Assembly (NCBI GenBank): GCA_024349245.1 | Contig: JALDNG010000506.1 | Location: forward strand, 1 to 64,000 | Origin: Neodontobutis hainanensis | Lineage: Eukaryota > Chordata > Actinopteri > Gobiiformes > Odontobutidae | Length of the DNA stretch: 64,000 bases | Reading direction: 5' to 3' | Shown here: positions 21,010 to 34,465 of the stretch, in pieces | Layout of the letters: each line of letters opens with the position of its first letter | Position numbering within the stretch: the stretch's first letter is position 1 | Translations under genes and position numbers: made by a program | The notes under the pieces: generated by a model | Databases searched by the model: none | What the model was told of the DNA's origin: nothing | Seen by the model: only the letters and a program-made list of their open reading frames with translations

Positions 21010-24000
21010 TATTACCAGTCAGTAACTTCTGAACGATTAATAAAATGATATAATTTTAAATTAATATTCTAGATTATTACCATTTTATTATTTGAATGTT
21101 GCATTAAAAATACCAATTCGTTTTACTGATATGAAAAAGCAAAATATTAAAAGTGGCGCTTATACTCTTCTATAATCAGATAGCTTTATAAACTTCAAAA
21201 AACACAATCAATTATAAAAATAACGAATAAATTGACTGGCAACTTAATCAAGGTTATTGAATGTGAAGCTACCTGACAGCGAATATAAAAACTTCAAGAC
21301 TCAAACTAAGAAATCAATGAAAATTTATATTAGCGAATCATTGACCTCAATAATACTGACTTAAAGAAATTAAATTATTATTTTATTGAAAAGAAATTTT
21401 CTTTTATATTTTCAGGCATTCGGCCCTTTTTATTTGACAAACATGTGAATATTAAATTAAAATATATAAAAAACGTAAAATTTGATTATTTTGAAAAATA
21501 AGATACAAAAAACGAAGTTGATTCTTAAGTTTTGAAATTTTAAAAATATATCATAAATATCAGGGAATTCATAATTTTTATCCCACTAATAATTCATCAA
21601 ATTCTTAAAAATGCATTTGAAGCACCGAAAATAAATACTATTCAATTTATATGGATAAGTAATAGGAGTTAAAATTTTGTTAGAACCCTAAGATAAATAA
21701 AATGGTCATATTTCAAATAAAATTGACTTTCATCATGAAAAAGTCTGACTCTAACTGAACGAATTAGTCAATGTTTTGAATGTGTAAATTCATATTTATA
21801 ACCTAAAATCCTTGGAACAGCTTCAATAAGAAATTAATCTGAAAGATTATTTAAAAACACATTTGGGATTTGTGTCAGTGACTCAAAATTTAAGAAGTTA
21901 AATATTTTGAAAATATAACTACAAAATATATCAATACTTTCAATTGAGAGATTAATAAACCGTCGAAACCCTCAACAAAAAGCGTAATCATAAGCTTTTC
22001 CCATCTAGACTCTAACAGCCTTTAAGGAGCTTGGTAAATATAACCATTTCAAGACGAGGAGTAAATTTAGGTTTGTCCCGTTCAACGATGACGGTGAAAC
22101 AATTTTATGTATATTTTACATTTTAAAAACGTTTTTAACTGTCAAAATTTCTGGGATGAAGTTAGAAAGAATCGATGATCAGAATGAAACTAATGGTATA
22201 AAAAAAATTTTTTTTTATATAATTTATAGGAATTGAAGAGTGAAAAAAAGCGAAAATTCTGTTGTCTTGATGGTATTTTAAATAAACAGAAATATTACTC
22301 GATTATGAATAAAAAACATGTGATAACCAAAAATGTTCGATATTTTTGCATCCCCTTTAATTTGCAACTACTAAATGTAAATTTCAAAATAATTGAAGCA
22401 TTGTCTGAAAAAGAATTTCAAAATTAACAATTTTCATATCTTCAAGGAGCAAAATAAAAATCGAGCATTTAATTTATGTTTTATTCTCATTGATAAAACT
22501 TTAACAAAAATTTCAATCATATAAATTGACGTTATACATTATTTAGCATTTAAAACTATAAACCATGCTCTATTTTTATTATACTATAAATTTATCAACG
22601 ATCCAGGGGTGATAACTTGGGTATATTTGATAAACCGTCTTATATACGATTAATATATCTCAAAATATATTTACATTTAATCTGAATAAAGGATGAACAT
22701 CGATTTACAAACATAAAATAAATATAAATTTAGTTCAAGATTTTTCAACTTTTTTTCTGATAATTTTGAAAAATTATAATTTCATGAAAATTGTATTTTT
22801 ATGATAGTCGTGTGAATTTTAATCATTTTTATAATTTACAAATTGACATTTATGGAAGCAATGTAAGAAAATAAAAGTTGCATAATTATCATTTTTATTA
22901 TTTTTTTCTTCAATAAATGAAAAACTATTTCGTGGAAATTCAGTTTAATAAGTGATCTAACACGTTAAAGAGTTTTTAAAAAAGTTTATTATTTAAATTT
23001 ATTTTTTCGTCATAAACATAACAGATGCAACCAATTGTAAAAACATATCAAATATCAAACCAGAAGATGTCTTTATAACTACTTTAAAAACCTCAAATGT
23101 TGACTTAAATCATGTTAATTTAAGCTTGTTGATATATATAATGATAAATAAAATAGTTCTGTTAAATTCAATGAAAAATAAGAGAAAAATAAATTAAAAA
23201 AACTGAATTTTAAATTCTTTTCGCATTTTGTGTTTTCGTTAAAACATGTCAATCCAGCCTAAAAGTATTTTTAATTGGTATAATTTCAAAAAAAATATTT
23301 AAATCTGAACCAAAATATTCAATGATAATAGTCGCTCGAAAAGAAAAACAAAGTTTCTTTCAAAATAAATTTGTCCATCCAAAAATATACTTTTCTTTTC
23401 ATATCAGTTTAATATCAATATGACTTATCTCACAGCCATAAAAACTCAAAACATGTTATCGAAGTTTTTAAAAATTCATTTATATTTAGAAATCGTTAAT
23501 TTTAATTTTGAAACTAAAATGAAAATAACTTTTGGTGATCGGCCAAAACAATCCCATTAACTGTGTAAATTATAAAATTATTACTCATAAAATTCGATAA
23601 ATTTTGAAGTTATAACAAAATTCGTCATAGGCATGCATACGCTTTTGCCATTCTGAGTTGAAAACGTTGTTTCGATGTTTATTTGTGATGTTATATTTAT
23701 ATAAATTAAATTTTTCAAAACAAAAATTATATTCCCTAAATTCAAAATTTTAGTTGAGCCATAAAAGCTTGGAAAATTATCAATAAATCAATTTTTTTCG
23801 CATATTACCTGATAATCATGTTGAAGATTTTTTTGTCAAAATTTTGGGAAATAATTTATCTCATAACCCTTTTAGTGTTTACTAGTTTTCGAGTGATCAT
23901 GTTCGCCAATATGTTTTATCTGTTAGTCAAGTATCCCATCTTCAACAATCAAACCTAAAATACAAGCATGGCTGTTATTATTTATAAATTTTTCAAAATA

Positions 24001-27000
24001 AACCTTAAAAATAGGAACGATATCGAAAAGAAAGCTATTTTTCAAAGAAGCAGAAATTTTTATTTGTCTGAAATTTCACTTCTAATAAAAATTTCGAAAC
24101 GTTCTGGGAAATAAATTGTTGACGGTTCTACGATTTAAGTTAAAATAAATACTTTAACATCTTAGCTTTTCGTTTAAAAATATTTTCGATCTGTCTCATA
24201 ATTTATATTTATTTAATGGAAAAACCATTGTGAATCTATATGATAAAAATATAATAAGATCAAGTTGTAAATTAATCTTGAATATCAATGATAAAATTTT
24301 TGATAAAAAAATGCTAATTTTATGAATGATTGATCGAGTTCCATGAGTAATGAAATTATTTGAATTTTTGTATCGATGAGGTTATCTGCAAAAAGGATTA
24401 CATTAGAATATTAAAAAAACGTTTTTTGATCATAATAACGTTATCATAAGTGTTAGTTCAGATATAAAGGATTTTTAGGTGAAAATACTCAAGTATTAGG
24501 GATTTGAAAATGACACCTTTATATTTAACTATGAATAAAGAATTTTAAATTTAGAATTGAGCTTATTTTAAAGAATTTAATAAAATTATTTGAAATAAAT
24601 TGTTTTTTATTCCATAAAATTTCGATGCTGAGACTTCAACCAAAACGGTCGCAAATTATAAAACTACGTCGGAAGAAAAATCTGTCCTAATCATTAAATA
24701 TTGATACACAAACACTGGAAAAGTGTCTGAAAAATATGATTCAGTTATCGGCTAAAATATATCATTGAGCTATTTCAATTTCATTTTGAAATAAAAAATT
24801 ATTGACTTTTGAAATCAAATGAATATAAATAATTATTATATAAAACATAAAATTAAACAAAATAAATTAAGAAAATCTAAAGATAAGGTTAAAATGTTTA
24901 AAAAGGATCTTTTTATGTAAAAATAAAAAAATTCAATATTAACGTTGCAAAAATAAACGAAAAGGATAATTGTTTAATCATTTAAAACAATCAAGAAGCC
25001 TTTCAATGACCTCAGGAATATTCGATGAATTCAGTTAGAGTTCATCTTCGAGATGTAGGTCATTCAAGAATTTTTATCTGTGTTGATTTTAATTCATATG
25101 TGAAACTTAACAAATTTTCAAATATATATGTTTGATCGAGTAAAACAAGAAAGCCTGTGAGTCTTAAGTATGATATGAAAATTAAGTGTGAGGCTAACAT
25201 ACGTGTCATAGTTTAAAAAATTTCGATGTAATAAATGTTTCTTAATGTCACAGTTCCTTTAAAATTGATTTAATTAAATATGAACTCTATTAGAGCATCA
25301 TCAGGATAGAATTTCGCCAGTAAAATAAAAAATAATTGCTGAACTTCATCATCTCAAAAAACTCAATTCTCGTCACAACTTCTAAATCGATGTTCAATAA
25401 TTTACATATCAATAGCTGTCTGTTGTCGAAATGAGGTGGATGTCTCCTGAAAGCGAGGAATTTTGACATAAGTATTGTTAGAAATATGCACAATCCTCAT
25501 ATATACTATGTTTGAATACTGTCATATATTAAAAAATTATTCTTGTTATGTTCTCTCTTTACCCATTTTCTAACAAGCTAAATTGTTCTTAAATTTCACG
25601 CAGAAATAATAAATCATTCACGATTAATTGTCTACAGATGAAAAAAATTCGTTCGCTGGAGAAATATCTGCCACAAGTATTCAAAGTTCATAAATCCATC
25701 AAAAGTAAAGTTATGAATGAGCATTCGATCTCAGTGTAACACAGAATTTGAATAAATTCTATATCTATCATAAACGATAAAATTACAGATCTTAAAATGG
25801 TTTTGATTTCGAGGTTATTATCAACTGAATGGATGTCAAGATATTTGTTACGATAAGATAAAATCTAAAAATTTTACAAAAATGGGATTTCTGATGATAA
25901 AGTCAACGAAATTACATAATTTAACATTTACGTCAAGGTATCAATTTTACCACGCACGTTTCGGTTCTTGTCAACCATTCCCAGAATACCGTTGCTAATA
26001 ATTCATACAAGGTTACTGCAATCAAGTCCTACCTTTTCTATCGGGGTGTCATATCTTTACACATGTGAGCCCTTTATAATTTTCTTTCAAAGGCCGAAAA
26101 TTAAACACTTATTCGGCAACATCGAAAATTGAATAAATACCACTCAAAAATAGTTTGGCTCTTTCCTATAAATATATTCCTTAAAGGCAATGAAAAATGT
26201 GTTAAAATGTCTGAAGCATTCTTTTGAATAAATTCTTAAATGTTCAGATGATTTCTCGATCTTTTACGTCTTGGTATGGTATGAAGCAACAAGCTAACAA
26301 ATTTTTTGATCGATCTTTCAACAGACAGAAGTTCGATCGCTGATATAATAAATTATAAGATGGGCTCACTTCCCGCAAAATGTTTCTTTTTGATTTAAAT
26401 TTTTAAAGCATCTCGTAAGATAATTTTGCAAATCTCTTTTTATCAAAAATTTCCCCAAAAACTTTCAATGGAAAAACTATATTTTCCAATTGCGTTAAAT
26501 TCATCGGTCATGATTTTTAACCAGAAGCATGTTTTTATGCATTGTGGCGTTTTAGATTTTTGACTTTTGAAACTGGATCGTTTTCACGACAAATAAGTAA
26601 TTATTTTAAATTTGAGGTAAAACGAAACAAAACGATCCACAAATGTTTTAAACATTCGATTCTATTTGACTTACTTTCGTTTTTTTAAGAAGACGAAAAG
26701 TAAAATTATTATTTTTATTTAATTGATGGCTTCCATTCGAAAGAGATTTAAAAATAAATTTGTTTCAGGCACAACATCAGTAAACCTGCAAAAAACGTGA
26801 TACTATTTCTTCATATCACGTTTCAAGTTCCCTTATCTCCAATCTTGATCCACACTTTGCAATAAAATTCAGGAACTCTCATGAGGAGATAGAGATTCAA
26901 AAGATTGTCATTAATTAACAAAAGTTTTAAATAATGTCAACTGATAAGAGGAGCTTAGTCTTTAACGTAATATTCACGCGCCCCAAAAATGTACCTCATA

Positions 27001-30000
27001 CGTAAGATGATCAATCCAAAAAGTGATCTAACATCAAAGTAAGCGTAAATTTTCATTGTGGTCCTTTACAAGTTAAAATTATATGAGAATTCTGCTCTAA
27101 TAGAATCTAATTTATTGATTTTCTGTGTATACTCCTAAAAGTATCTTGAATACCAAAAATTGAACTTTTACGAACCTTAGAATTGTAAAAAATTGATAAA
27201 ATATGTGTTAATCTAAAATAGATTTCGAGATAGAATAAAAGGTTTTGGATCAGAACCTTATCCAGTTCCAGTGTTAACGTTAAATGAAGTTTTTACAAAA
27301 ATACTATAAGTAGTAAAGTGATTTTTTTAATAATTGAACATTGATGAAAAAATACTCGGCAAAGCGTCTTCTTGAATTTATAAAACCTGTCAATAACTCA
27401 AAAATAATTTTTTTCTCTTTAAAAACTAAAATTACACAAATATTTAATTCATAATAGTTTGAAACGAAGTTTTATTTCAATCAAAACGATGTATTAAAAA
27501 AATTTTGTCCATGAATGTTAATAAATTCATGATCTGAGTCTTTAACCTAAAATAGATATCAGGAAAATTATTTTAAAAGAGTAAGAAATTCATAAGAATA
27601 TCACAGATTAAAAAATGTAAGTATCATAATTGTATTCTTATCTGAGATGTATCCACGTGAAATTTAACTCTTTGTACTATAATTTGTATGTGGATTGAAA
27701 AATTTTAAATTATAGTGCATAAATATTTTTAAAAATTATCACAATAAAAACAATAAATTCACATTATTTATAAAATCTATCGAGATAAAAAAGCAGAGCA
27801 TAATTAGATGAGTTTAAACTTTTACAAAATTTTATTTTTATAAGTAAGTGATACGAAAGTAAGAGGTCACAAATGTCTTTCTTTGAATTTGCTATTTATT
27901 TACTATTATTTTCTGATTGAAAGTAATAATTTTGAAATTCTCATTAAATTTCTTAAGTATTTCATTTGTAATTAAAATTTAAAAGTCTATATTCTTCGAA
28001 ACACGTCTCTGATTTTTCCTATTATGGAGAACAGTTATAAAATCAATCTAATTCATGTTCAGATTCATATTTTCAAAACAAAAATCTGTTGTCATTTCGA
28101 ATAATAATCCGAAAACCATGAAAATCAATATAAATAAAACTTTAGACATCCTATCTTGTCGAGAAAAAGAAAGATGTCATATATTATGAAATTTTTTTTA
28201 GTTTTAATCAAAAGATTTTCTGCCCCCTTAAAATAAAAACGTCAAAAATTTTTTAAATATATCCTTGAATATGAAAAATTTATTTGGTTTAAATTATTCT
28301 CTCACGTAGATAATATCAAAAAATAAAGTAAAATTAATTAAAAAACAATTTATAAATGATTCTAAAAATCTGAAGTTAATAATATTTTTACAATTTAAAG
28401 ATTTTCACGAAAGTGTAACAGTCTAAAAAATCAAGTAAATTGTGATATTCTTAGGCCTGATATAGTGAAAAAGAGACAACAAAATAAAGTGTATCTCTAC
28501 AAATCTTTAAAATTTATATTTTTTATACTCTTAAATTACATTTTATATTTTAAACATTAAAATAAATGTTTCACCCATCATTGTTCTCATGTAAACAGAG
28601 ATTACGATTGCGTTTTTAAAATTCTCCATAAAAATTGAAGAATTTCCATCTTTGATATCTATGAATGAAATATGATATTAAATTTTTAAACTCCAATGTT
28701 ATGACATAAAATTTGGTTTCCTCTCAATATGAAAATGAACATGTTATTCTGATGATAAATCCACCAAAACACTCCTTAAAATAAAGGTTTTACATCATGA
28801 TAATTTGCAAAATGCAACTAAATTTTTGATGAATTATCAACTCAAAATAAAAACTAAAATTTTTATTTCAATATTTTAGGCTTATTTAAATAACAAGTAA
28901 TTTTTTAAAATCATCAATTTAATTTATATTCAGTTAATCATGTATTTCTCATTTTAAAATTCAAATTCTCGTCAAAAAGTGGTTAAAAATTATCAATCTA
29001 CATGTTAAAGATTAAATTCATTCTTTGATTTATACAAAATAAATTTCATATAAAGTTTGATTTTTCGAATCGTAAAAGTTATTTTGGTCGTGTTTGATAT
29101 CTAAATAAATACAACAATAAAATAATTTTAAATCGATAAAACTGTTTGAAATTTATTTTCAACAAAAATCCTTTTATTAACAATGATATTATTTAAGAAA
29201 AATGCAAAATTATAAGTAAACCATTTTTGTCTGATAAATTTTTAAGTTAAAAATGTAGAGTCGAATTTGACGTTATTTATTAGAAGTTATGAAAGAACTT
29301 CAAGAAATATTAATTTTTTAATTTTAGAGATTTAAGGTTTAAAGAAAAGAATATGATAAAAAATTCTTTACAAATACGAATTGGCCTGAATACTTCGATG
29401 TGGTCAAAAAATATCAAAGCACGAGCATTCTGAATGAACCTTGAAGATTTAAAATAATATCTTTTCTGAAACATAAAATTCTACCCATACTCATGAATAA
29501 GTCTTTTAAATTAATTAAAAGCATTCATTTTTCCAAGTACCATAACTTATTTTTACGTTTGCAAAGATGTTGGTTGACCAGGATATTGGATACTTCCAGC
29601 TATACACATGGTCAACAACTGTTCGCTGATCTTGGATAAAAATCTGATTCAGAGAATGATGAGTTTTGTTGGGTGTTTGAAAGTCAACCGGTTTCCATCG
29701 TAAGGAGGGTGGTTAAAAGTTGTGGGCTTGTTATATTATGCCAACACTGATGAGAAATCCACGGACCATTATAACAAAGGAATATGTGAAATTAGGTGTA
29801 TAATTTAGAATTTTGACATTTTTGTCCGATTGCTAAGACTATTCGCCCCTTGGGATATTTAGGAACATATGCGGCTCATAGGATTTGATACATAATAAAC
29901 TATCGCAAAATAAAATGATGTAACATGGATAAAAATATCGGAAAGATAATATATTGTTTTTCGAAGAGTCGATTTTCGCCATAATATTATAAGAATTTGC

Positions 30001-33000
30001 CATTAAATATTATAAAAATTAAGAACTTAAAGGGTACATCAGTGAAAAATAAATCGAACATGAATATTTTTATAAATAGAATTTGAGACTATATCTTTAG
30101 TTTTATGTTTAAATAATGAATTAGATGATGGTTTTAATCGAAAATTAAAAAAAATAAATATTTTGAATGATCGACCTTATTTTAATTTGATTTTTCGTTA
30201 CATTTAACAATACTATTAATTTAACAGATTCATTTTAAAGAGTATCAAAAAGAATGATGACGTACCAATATTCTCAAATTAAAATAAGATTGGTTAAAAA
30301 TAGAAAGAATATTTAAGTGATATAAAATTCACAAAAATTTAAATATAAGACATAAAAATTTTAAGGATGAATCATTTGTCTTCTAAGATAAGTTATAATA
30401 TGACTTAGTTTATTGGGTGACACACTTTTCATTTGATTTTTGTGATATTTTAATTCTTCGGGAAATGAATATAGAAACAAAATCATATATCTTTGATCAT
30501 TACGTAGGTATTCAAATATTTAAAAGAGATAATCTCGAATATTTCCCAAATTGAGGCACATTTAAAGGTTTTTAAAGATTTGAAAATATATTTAAACTTA
30601 AAAAAACGGATTTATTTTGATGCCTTGAAAGAAACAAAAAAGATAAAATTGTTTCAGAAAGTTGATTTTTTAGCTGTGACATGTAATTTTTGAATTTTAT
30701 AAGAAAGCGAAATATTTCACCTGAAAACGTTCGAAATGTATCAAGCCTCATTATGAAATTGTAAAAGTCAGACTTTTGATAATTTTCACGTGTTAACTTG
30801 TTTTAGAAAAATATATACAAGAAAAGATAATTCAGAAAATCATTGCTGAATCTCTTCTCATCATTATCAAGGAGAGGACATTGGCGATCACAAAAATATT
30901 TTCTTCAGAAGAATCAAACTATCGTTAGTAGACTCAATGAGAATCCCTTGTCACAAGTTTTCATGGATGGAAAATGTTATTTTGTTTGATCTTTTTTATT
31001 TGTAATATGGTTTTCATATTTTCACAAAAACAAAAATAGGATAAATAAGCAGGTTCAGTTTTCAATACCACTCCGTGAGATATCTATTTGAACTTTCTTT
31101 GCTTTTTTCAACGCAGATCTGAATTATTTTACATTTGTGATGATTTTGATTCTGGATGACGGTGTTAAAATTTTCTTGATCTCTCAGGTATTATCACAAT
31201 ATTCATAAGCTGTCATTTGACTACAAATTCTTGCTGTACAATTCACTTAATAAATAGGCTATTTTTTGAAAGCTAGCTCTCTATCGATGAACAATTTAAA
31301 TAAGAATCTTGAATATAAACTAAGAATTTCTAGTATCTGGCCGAGAAAATTGAGAGTTACTTATTACTTCGATACGTCGAATCATTTATTTTTACTTATG
31401 CCATACCGTGATTGAGATCGATAATTTGTATCTTCGAACTTAATTTTTAAAGATTTAGATAAACTGTGACTGCTTATTTGGAACAGGAAGTATCTTTTCA
31501 ACTCATATGTATATATATCAAATATGGCTGAAGAGAGTTTTGAATTTATTTTTAAAAATAAACAAAATATTGGAACTCTTGTTTTTATTGCATCAAGATG
31601 AATTTAAACAGACAGATTTCTTGTGTTGAAAATAGGAATAAATGCTAATTATCTGAAAGAAAAAAAGAAAGTATTCATCCACCAGATAAAATAAGTGATC
31701 GGAACCAGAATTCATTTCTTAAGTATAGTGCTCTACCATCCTTTTAAAACCTTTATTATCAAAGTTATTAAGTCAGTTTTCTTTCTCGATTTTTCAAGAC
31801 AAAAATAAAAAATATCTTTAAATTGTGATGTTTAAATTATTGATACACTTGTATAATCTTCTAAATTTTGTTTTATAAATTTTAGTAATTTAAGTTTCAA
31901 ATAAATATAATGAAAATTTTGTGAAATGTTGTCATTTAAACTTTCGTTTGAAAAAATTTAACCAGATTAAATACTGCAATATACAAACTCAAAAGTGATT
32001 CGCATTGAATATTAGAGCTGATTTTCGTTCAAAAAGTCGAAAATATTATCTATCTAGTTAATTTTATTAATGAAGAATATAAATTATTTTCTCAATCTTT
32101 CAAAGGTTACACTATATCTAAGTTATTTATCGAATAACGAACACAATTAAAACAACGATAAAATGAAAATGAAGACATCACAGTTGATATTATTGTATTT
32201 TAAATCTGATAAAATAACAAAAAAGATGACGGAACTAATAAAAATAAGCTTGTAACAGTTCAGCTTCTGACATCCTTTCAAATTCATTTTTTTAATCAAT
32301 GGATAACATTTAAATTTCTTATCGTGTTATTAAAGTTACAAATGCCATCAATGATGTCAATACCTGATAAATTATTAATTATTAAAAATTCATTTCACAA
32401 TTTGTAAAAAGAATTTGTTTTTAAACCATTCATTCATAAAAAAAGTTTTCGGAATGAGTCAATATCCCCTATCGATCTTATGTTAGAATGTAAGACTTAT
32501 ATTGTTGATAAACTGATGAAATTTAATTTTTTATGCTCAAAGTGAAATATAAGAATGAAGAGAAAAATAAAAATCAATGAACTATAACATATGTTGATAT
32601 TTTATATTCCTCATCCTTCACATTTTTCAATTTATAACATTTACCTTAGGTTATAATCATATTTTTTATTTTGAAAGCTATTCTATAATTGGCATTCTTT
32701 AACCAGACTCATTAATATGTTCAATTTTTAAGATAAAATGAAAATAATAAAAAATATCAAAAAGATTTCAATCAAATTCTTTAGCGATTAGTTCATGTAT
32801 TTAAATTATTAAAACAACGGATTTTTATTTGAATAAAGGGTTTCAAGTATATTTGTTTGATACCTTGAAAATGGATGATAAAAGTATATTCTGCAACTTT
32901 TATAACTTTAAAAAGCCTGAGATGCAGTTTATCTCTTAAAACAAAGTTACTTTTAAAAAATAGTCAAAAAGCTTTCATAAAAATAAAGCCTGGCTCATTT

Positions 33001-34135
33001 AAATAAGAACTGATTTTTTATAATTTTCTCAGATAAATATCTGTGATAGCGTCTTTGAGCTGATACAATTCACTTCTTAATACTGTGAAAAATTTTTTTG
33101 ACATAATATCACCAAATAAAAATGAATATATTCGTTTCTTATTGTTCGTATTTCAATAATACCACATGAATTAAAGTACATCTTGCTTAAATTCTCTAAA
33201 ATATTTATAATTCAAAAAATTCAGTGACGAGTAAGAAGATTTTTGACAGTTAGATAAATTCTTCCTCTCTTTGAAAGTTAAAATTGATTAAACTAAATTG
33301 AACACCTCGTTGTTAAGAGATTTCTACTGTGTACATCTTTAACTAAATCCAATAAAGACAAAATAAAATAGTACTATGGGGGTTTGGTTAAAGGGAGCGG
33401 ATTTTTTATTGCTGTGAAGATCATGCAGAACCTTAATACTAAACAGACAAGCATATTTAACGCAATATTAATTTATTTTGAAATTAACTGGGAAAAATAA
33501 GATGTTTTTAGATTGTTACAAAATACGAGAAGGAGAAGCTTTATTCTCATTTTTTCGTCGCAAACAGATTAAAAGAGTCATAAATTTTTTATTTCATTGA
33601 ATGAATCGAGTAGTTACATTGTTACTATTTGAAACTTAAAAGGCTTTAAATTTATCAATATTGGAAGTTATTGAATACTCATCAGTTAAACAAAACCAAT
33701 GAGCAGAATACTATTAAGAATCTAATGAATGAGTCCTGCACTTAAAGGATCGGATTATCAAATCAAATAAACACATAAAATATAATCACAAAGTTCTTAG
33801 AAAAATTACTTTTGATTAAACTTAACATGGCTTAAAGCGATATGAAAATTACTGACTTTTGGTATGTGGTACACTCGCTATTTCTAAAATACTTGTTCAT
33901 TTTGATTGAGTTAGCAAATCTAAACCGGCTAAAAAAATTTAACCAAGGTGGCTTGTTTGATTTTTAAAATAATATTAGTCAATTTAATTGAACTAAATTT
34001 TAATTCGATTCTATTATTTTCATATTCATCCAAAAATAAACTATATAGGCATAACAAGGTAATTTGATATTAGATTTTTAGGTTATTTATTTGTCATTGC
34101 ACCTGTTTTAGATTAAAACCTTCCGAATAAAAAGT
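21010..34135. other. gene-poor AT-rich desert
   Basis: Thirteen kilobases of roughly 20-22% GC with stops in all frames. Slightly GC-richer islands occur at 25290-25500 (minus frame RRHPPHFDNRQLLICKLL), 25930-26090 (plus, QFYHARFGSCQPFPEY followed by a possible 21-nt intron) and 29560-29760 (plus, MLVDQDIGYFQLYTWSTT followed by a possible 32-nt intron). Each could be an isolated exon or relic. None has recognisable homology, and with introns this short a chance join is easy to make. Confidence 0.4.
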
Positions 34136-34465
34136 CTACAAAGATTTTGAGAATTTATTTTTCCATACAATGTTAGTTAAAGGTACACAATGAAAGAGTT
34201 GCAAATGAGCCTTGAGCGCCAAAAGGCTTTTTACGCAAAGGCGTATTTGTAAGTAAATTCTTCAAAAGAAGCTCTGCTAGGTTTACCTTGTCCTTGTTCC
34301 ACAAAAAATTCTGGTAAAAATGTTTACAAACATTTGAAATATTCCCTGAAAATGGATCAGAAGATCCTTTTTATCTTTGTTCCAAAGGTTCAAAGCTTTT
34401 ACATATTTGGTTAAAACTGAATGAATGTGGTAAGAATCAAAGCTAAAATGCTGAAAAAGACGCAT
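34136..34465 (-). CDS. hypothetical protein, 100 aa, one 27-nt intron
   Basis: Exon 1 is 34465-34287 from ATG (MRLFQHFSFDSYHIHSVL), the intron is 34286-34260 (GTAAAC...TTGAAG, 27 nt) and exon 2 is 34259-34136 ending in TAG. The splice turns a closed frame into one open for another 40 codons (IYLQIRLCVKSLLALKAHL). The patch stands out from the desert by GC content. The protein is basic and has no clear signal peptide. AATAAA occurs within the last codons. I do not recognise it; a relic of a mobile element cannot be excluded. Confidence 0.4.
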
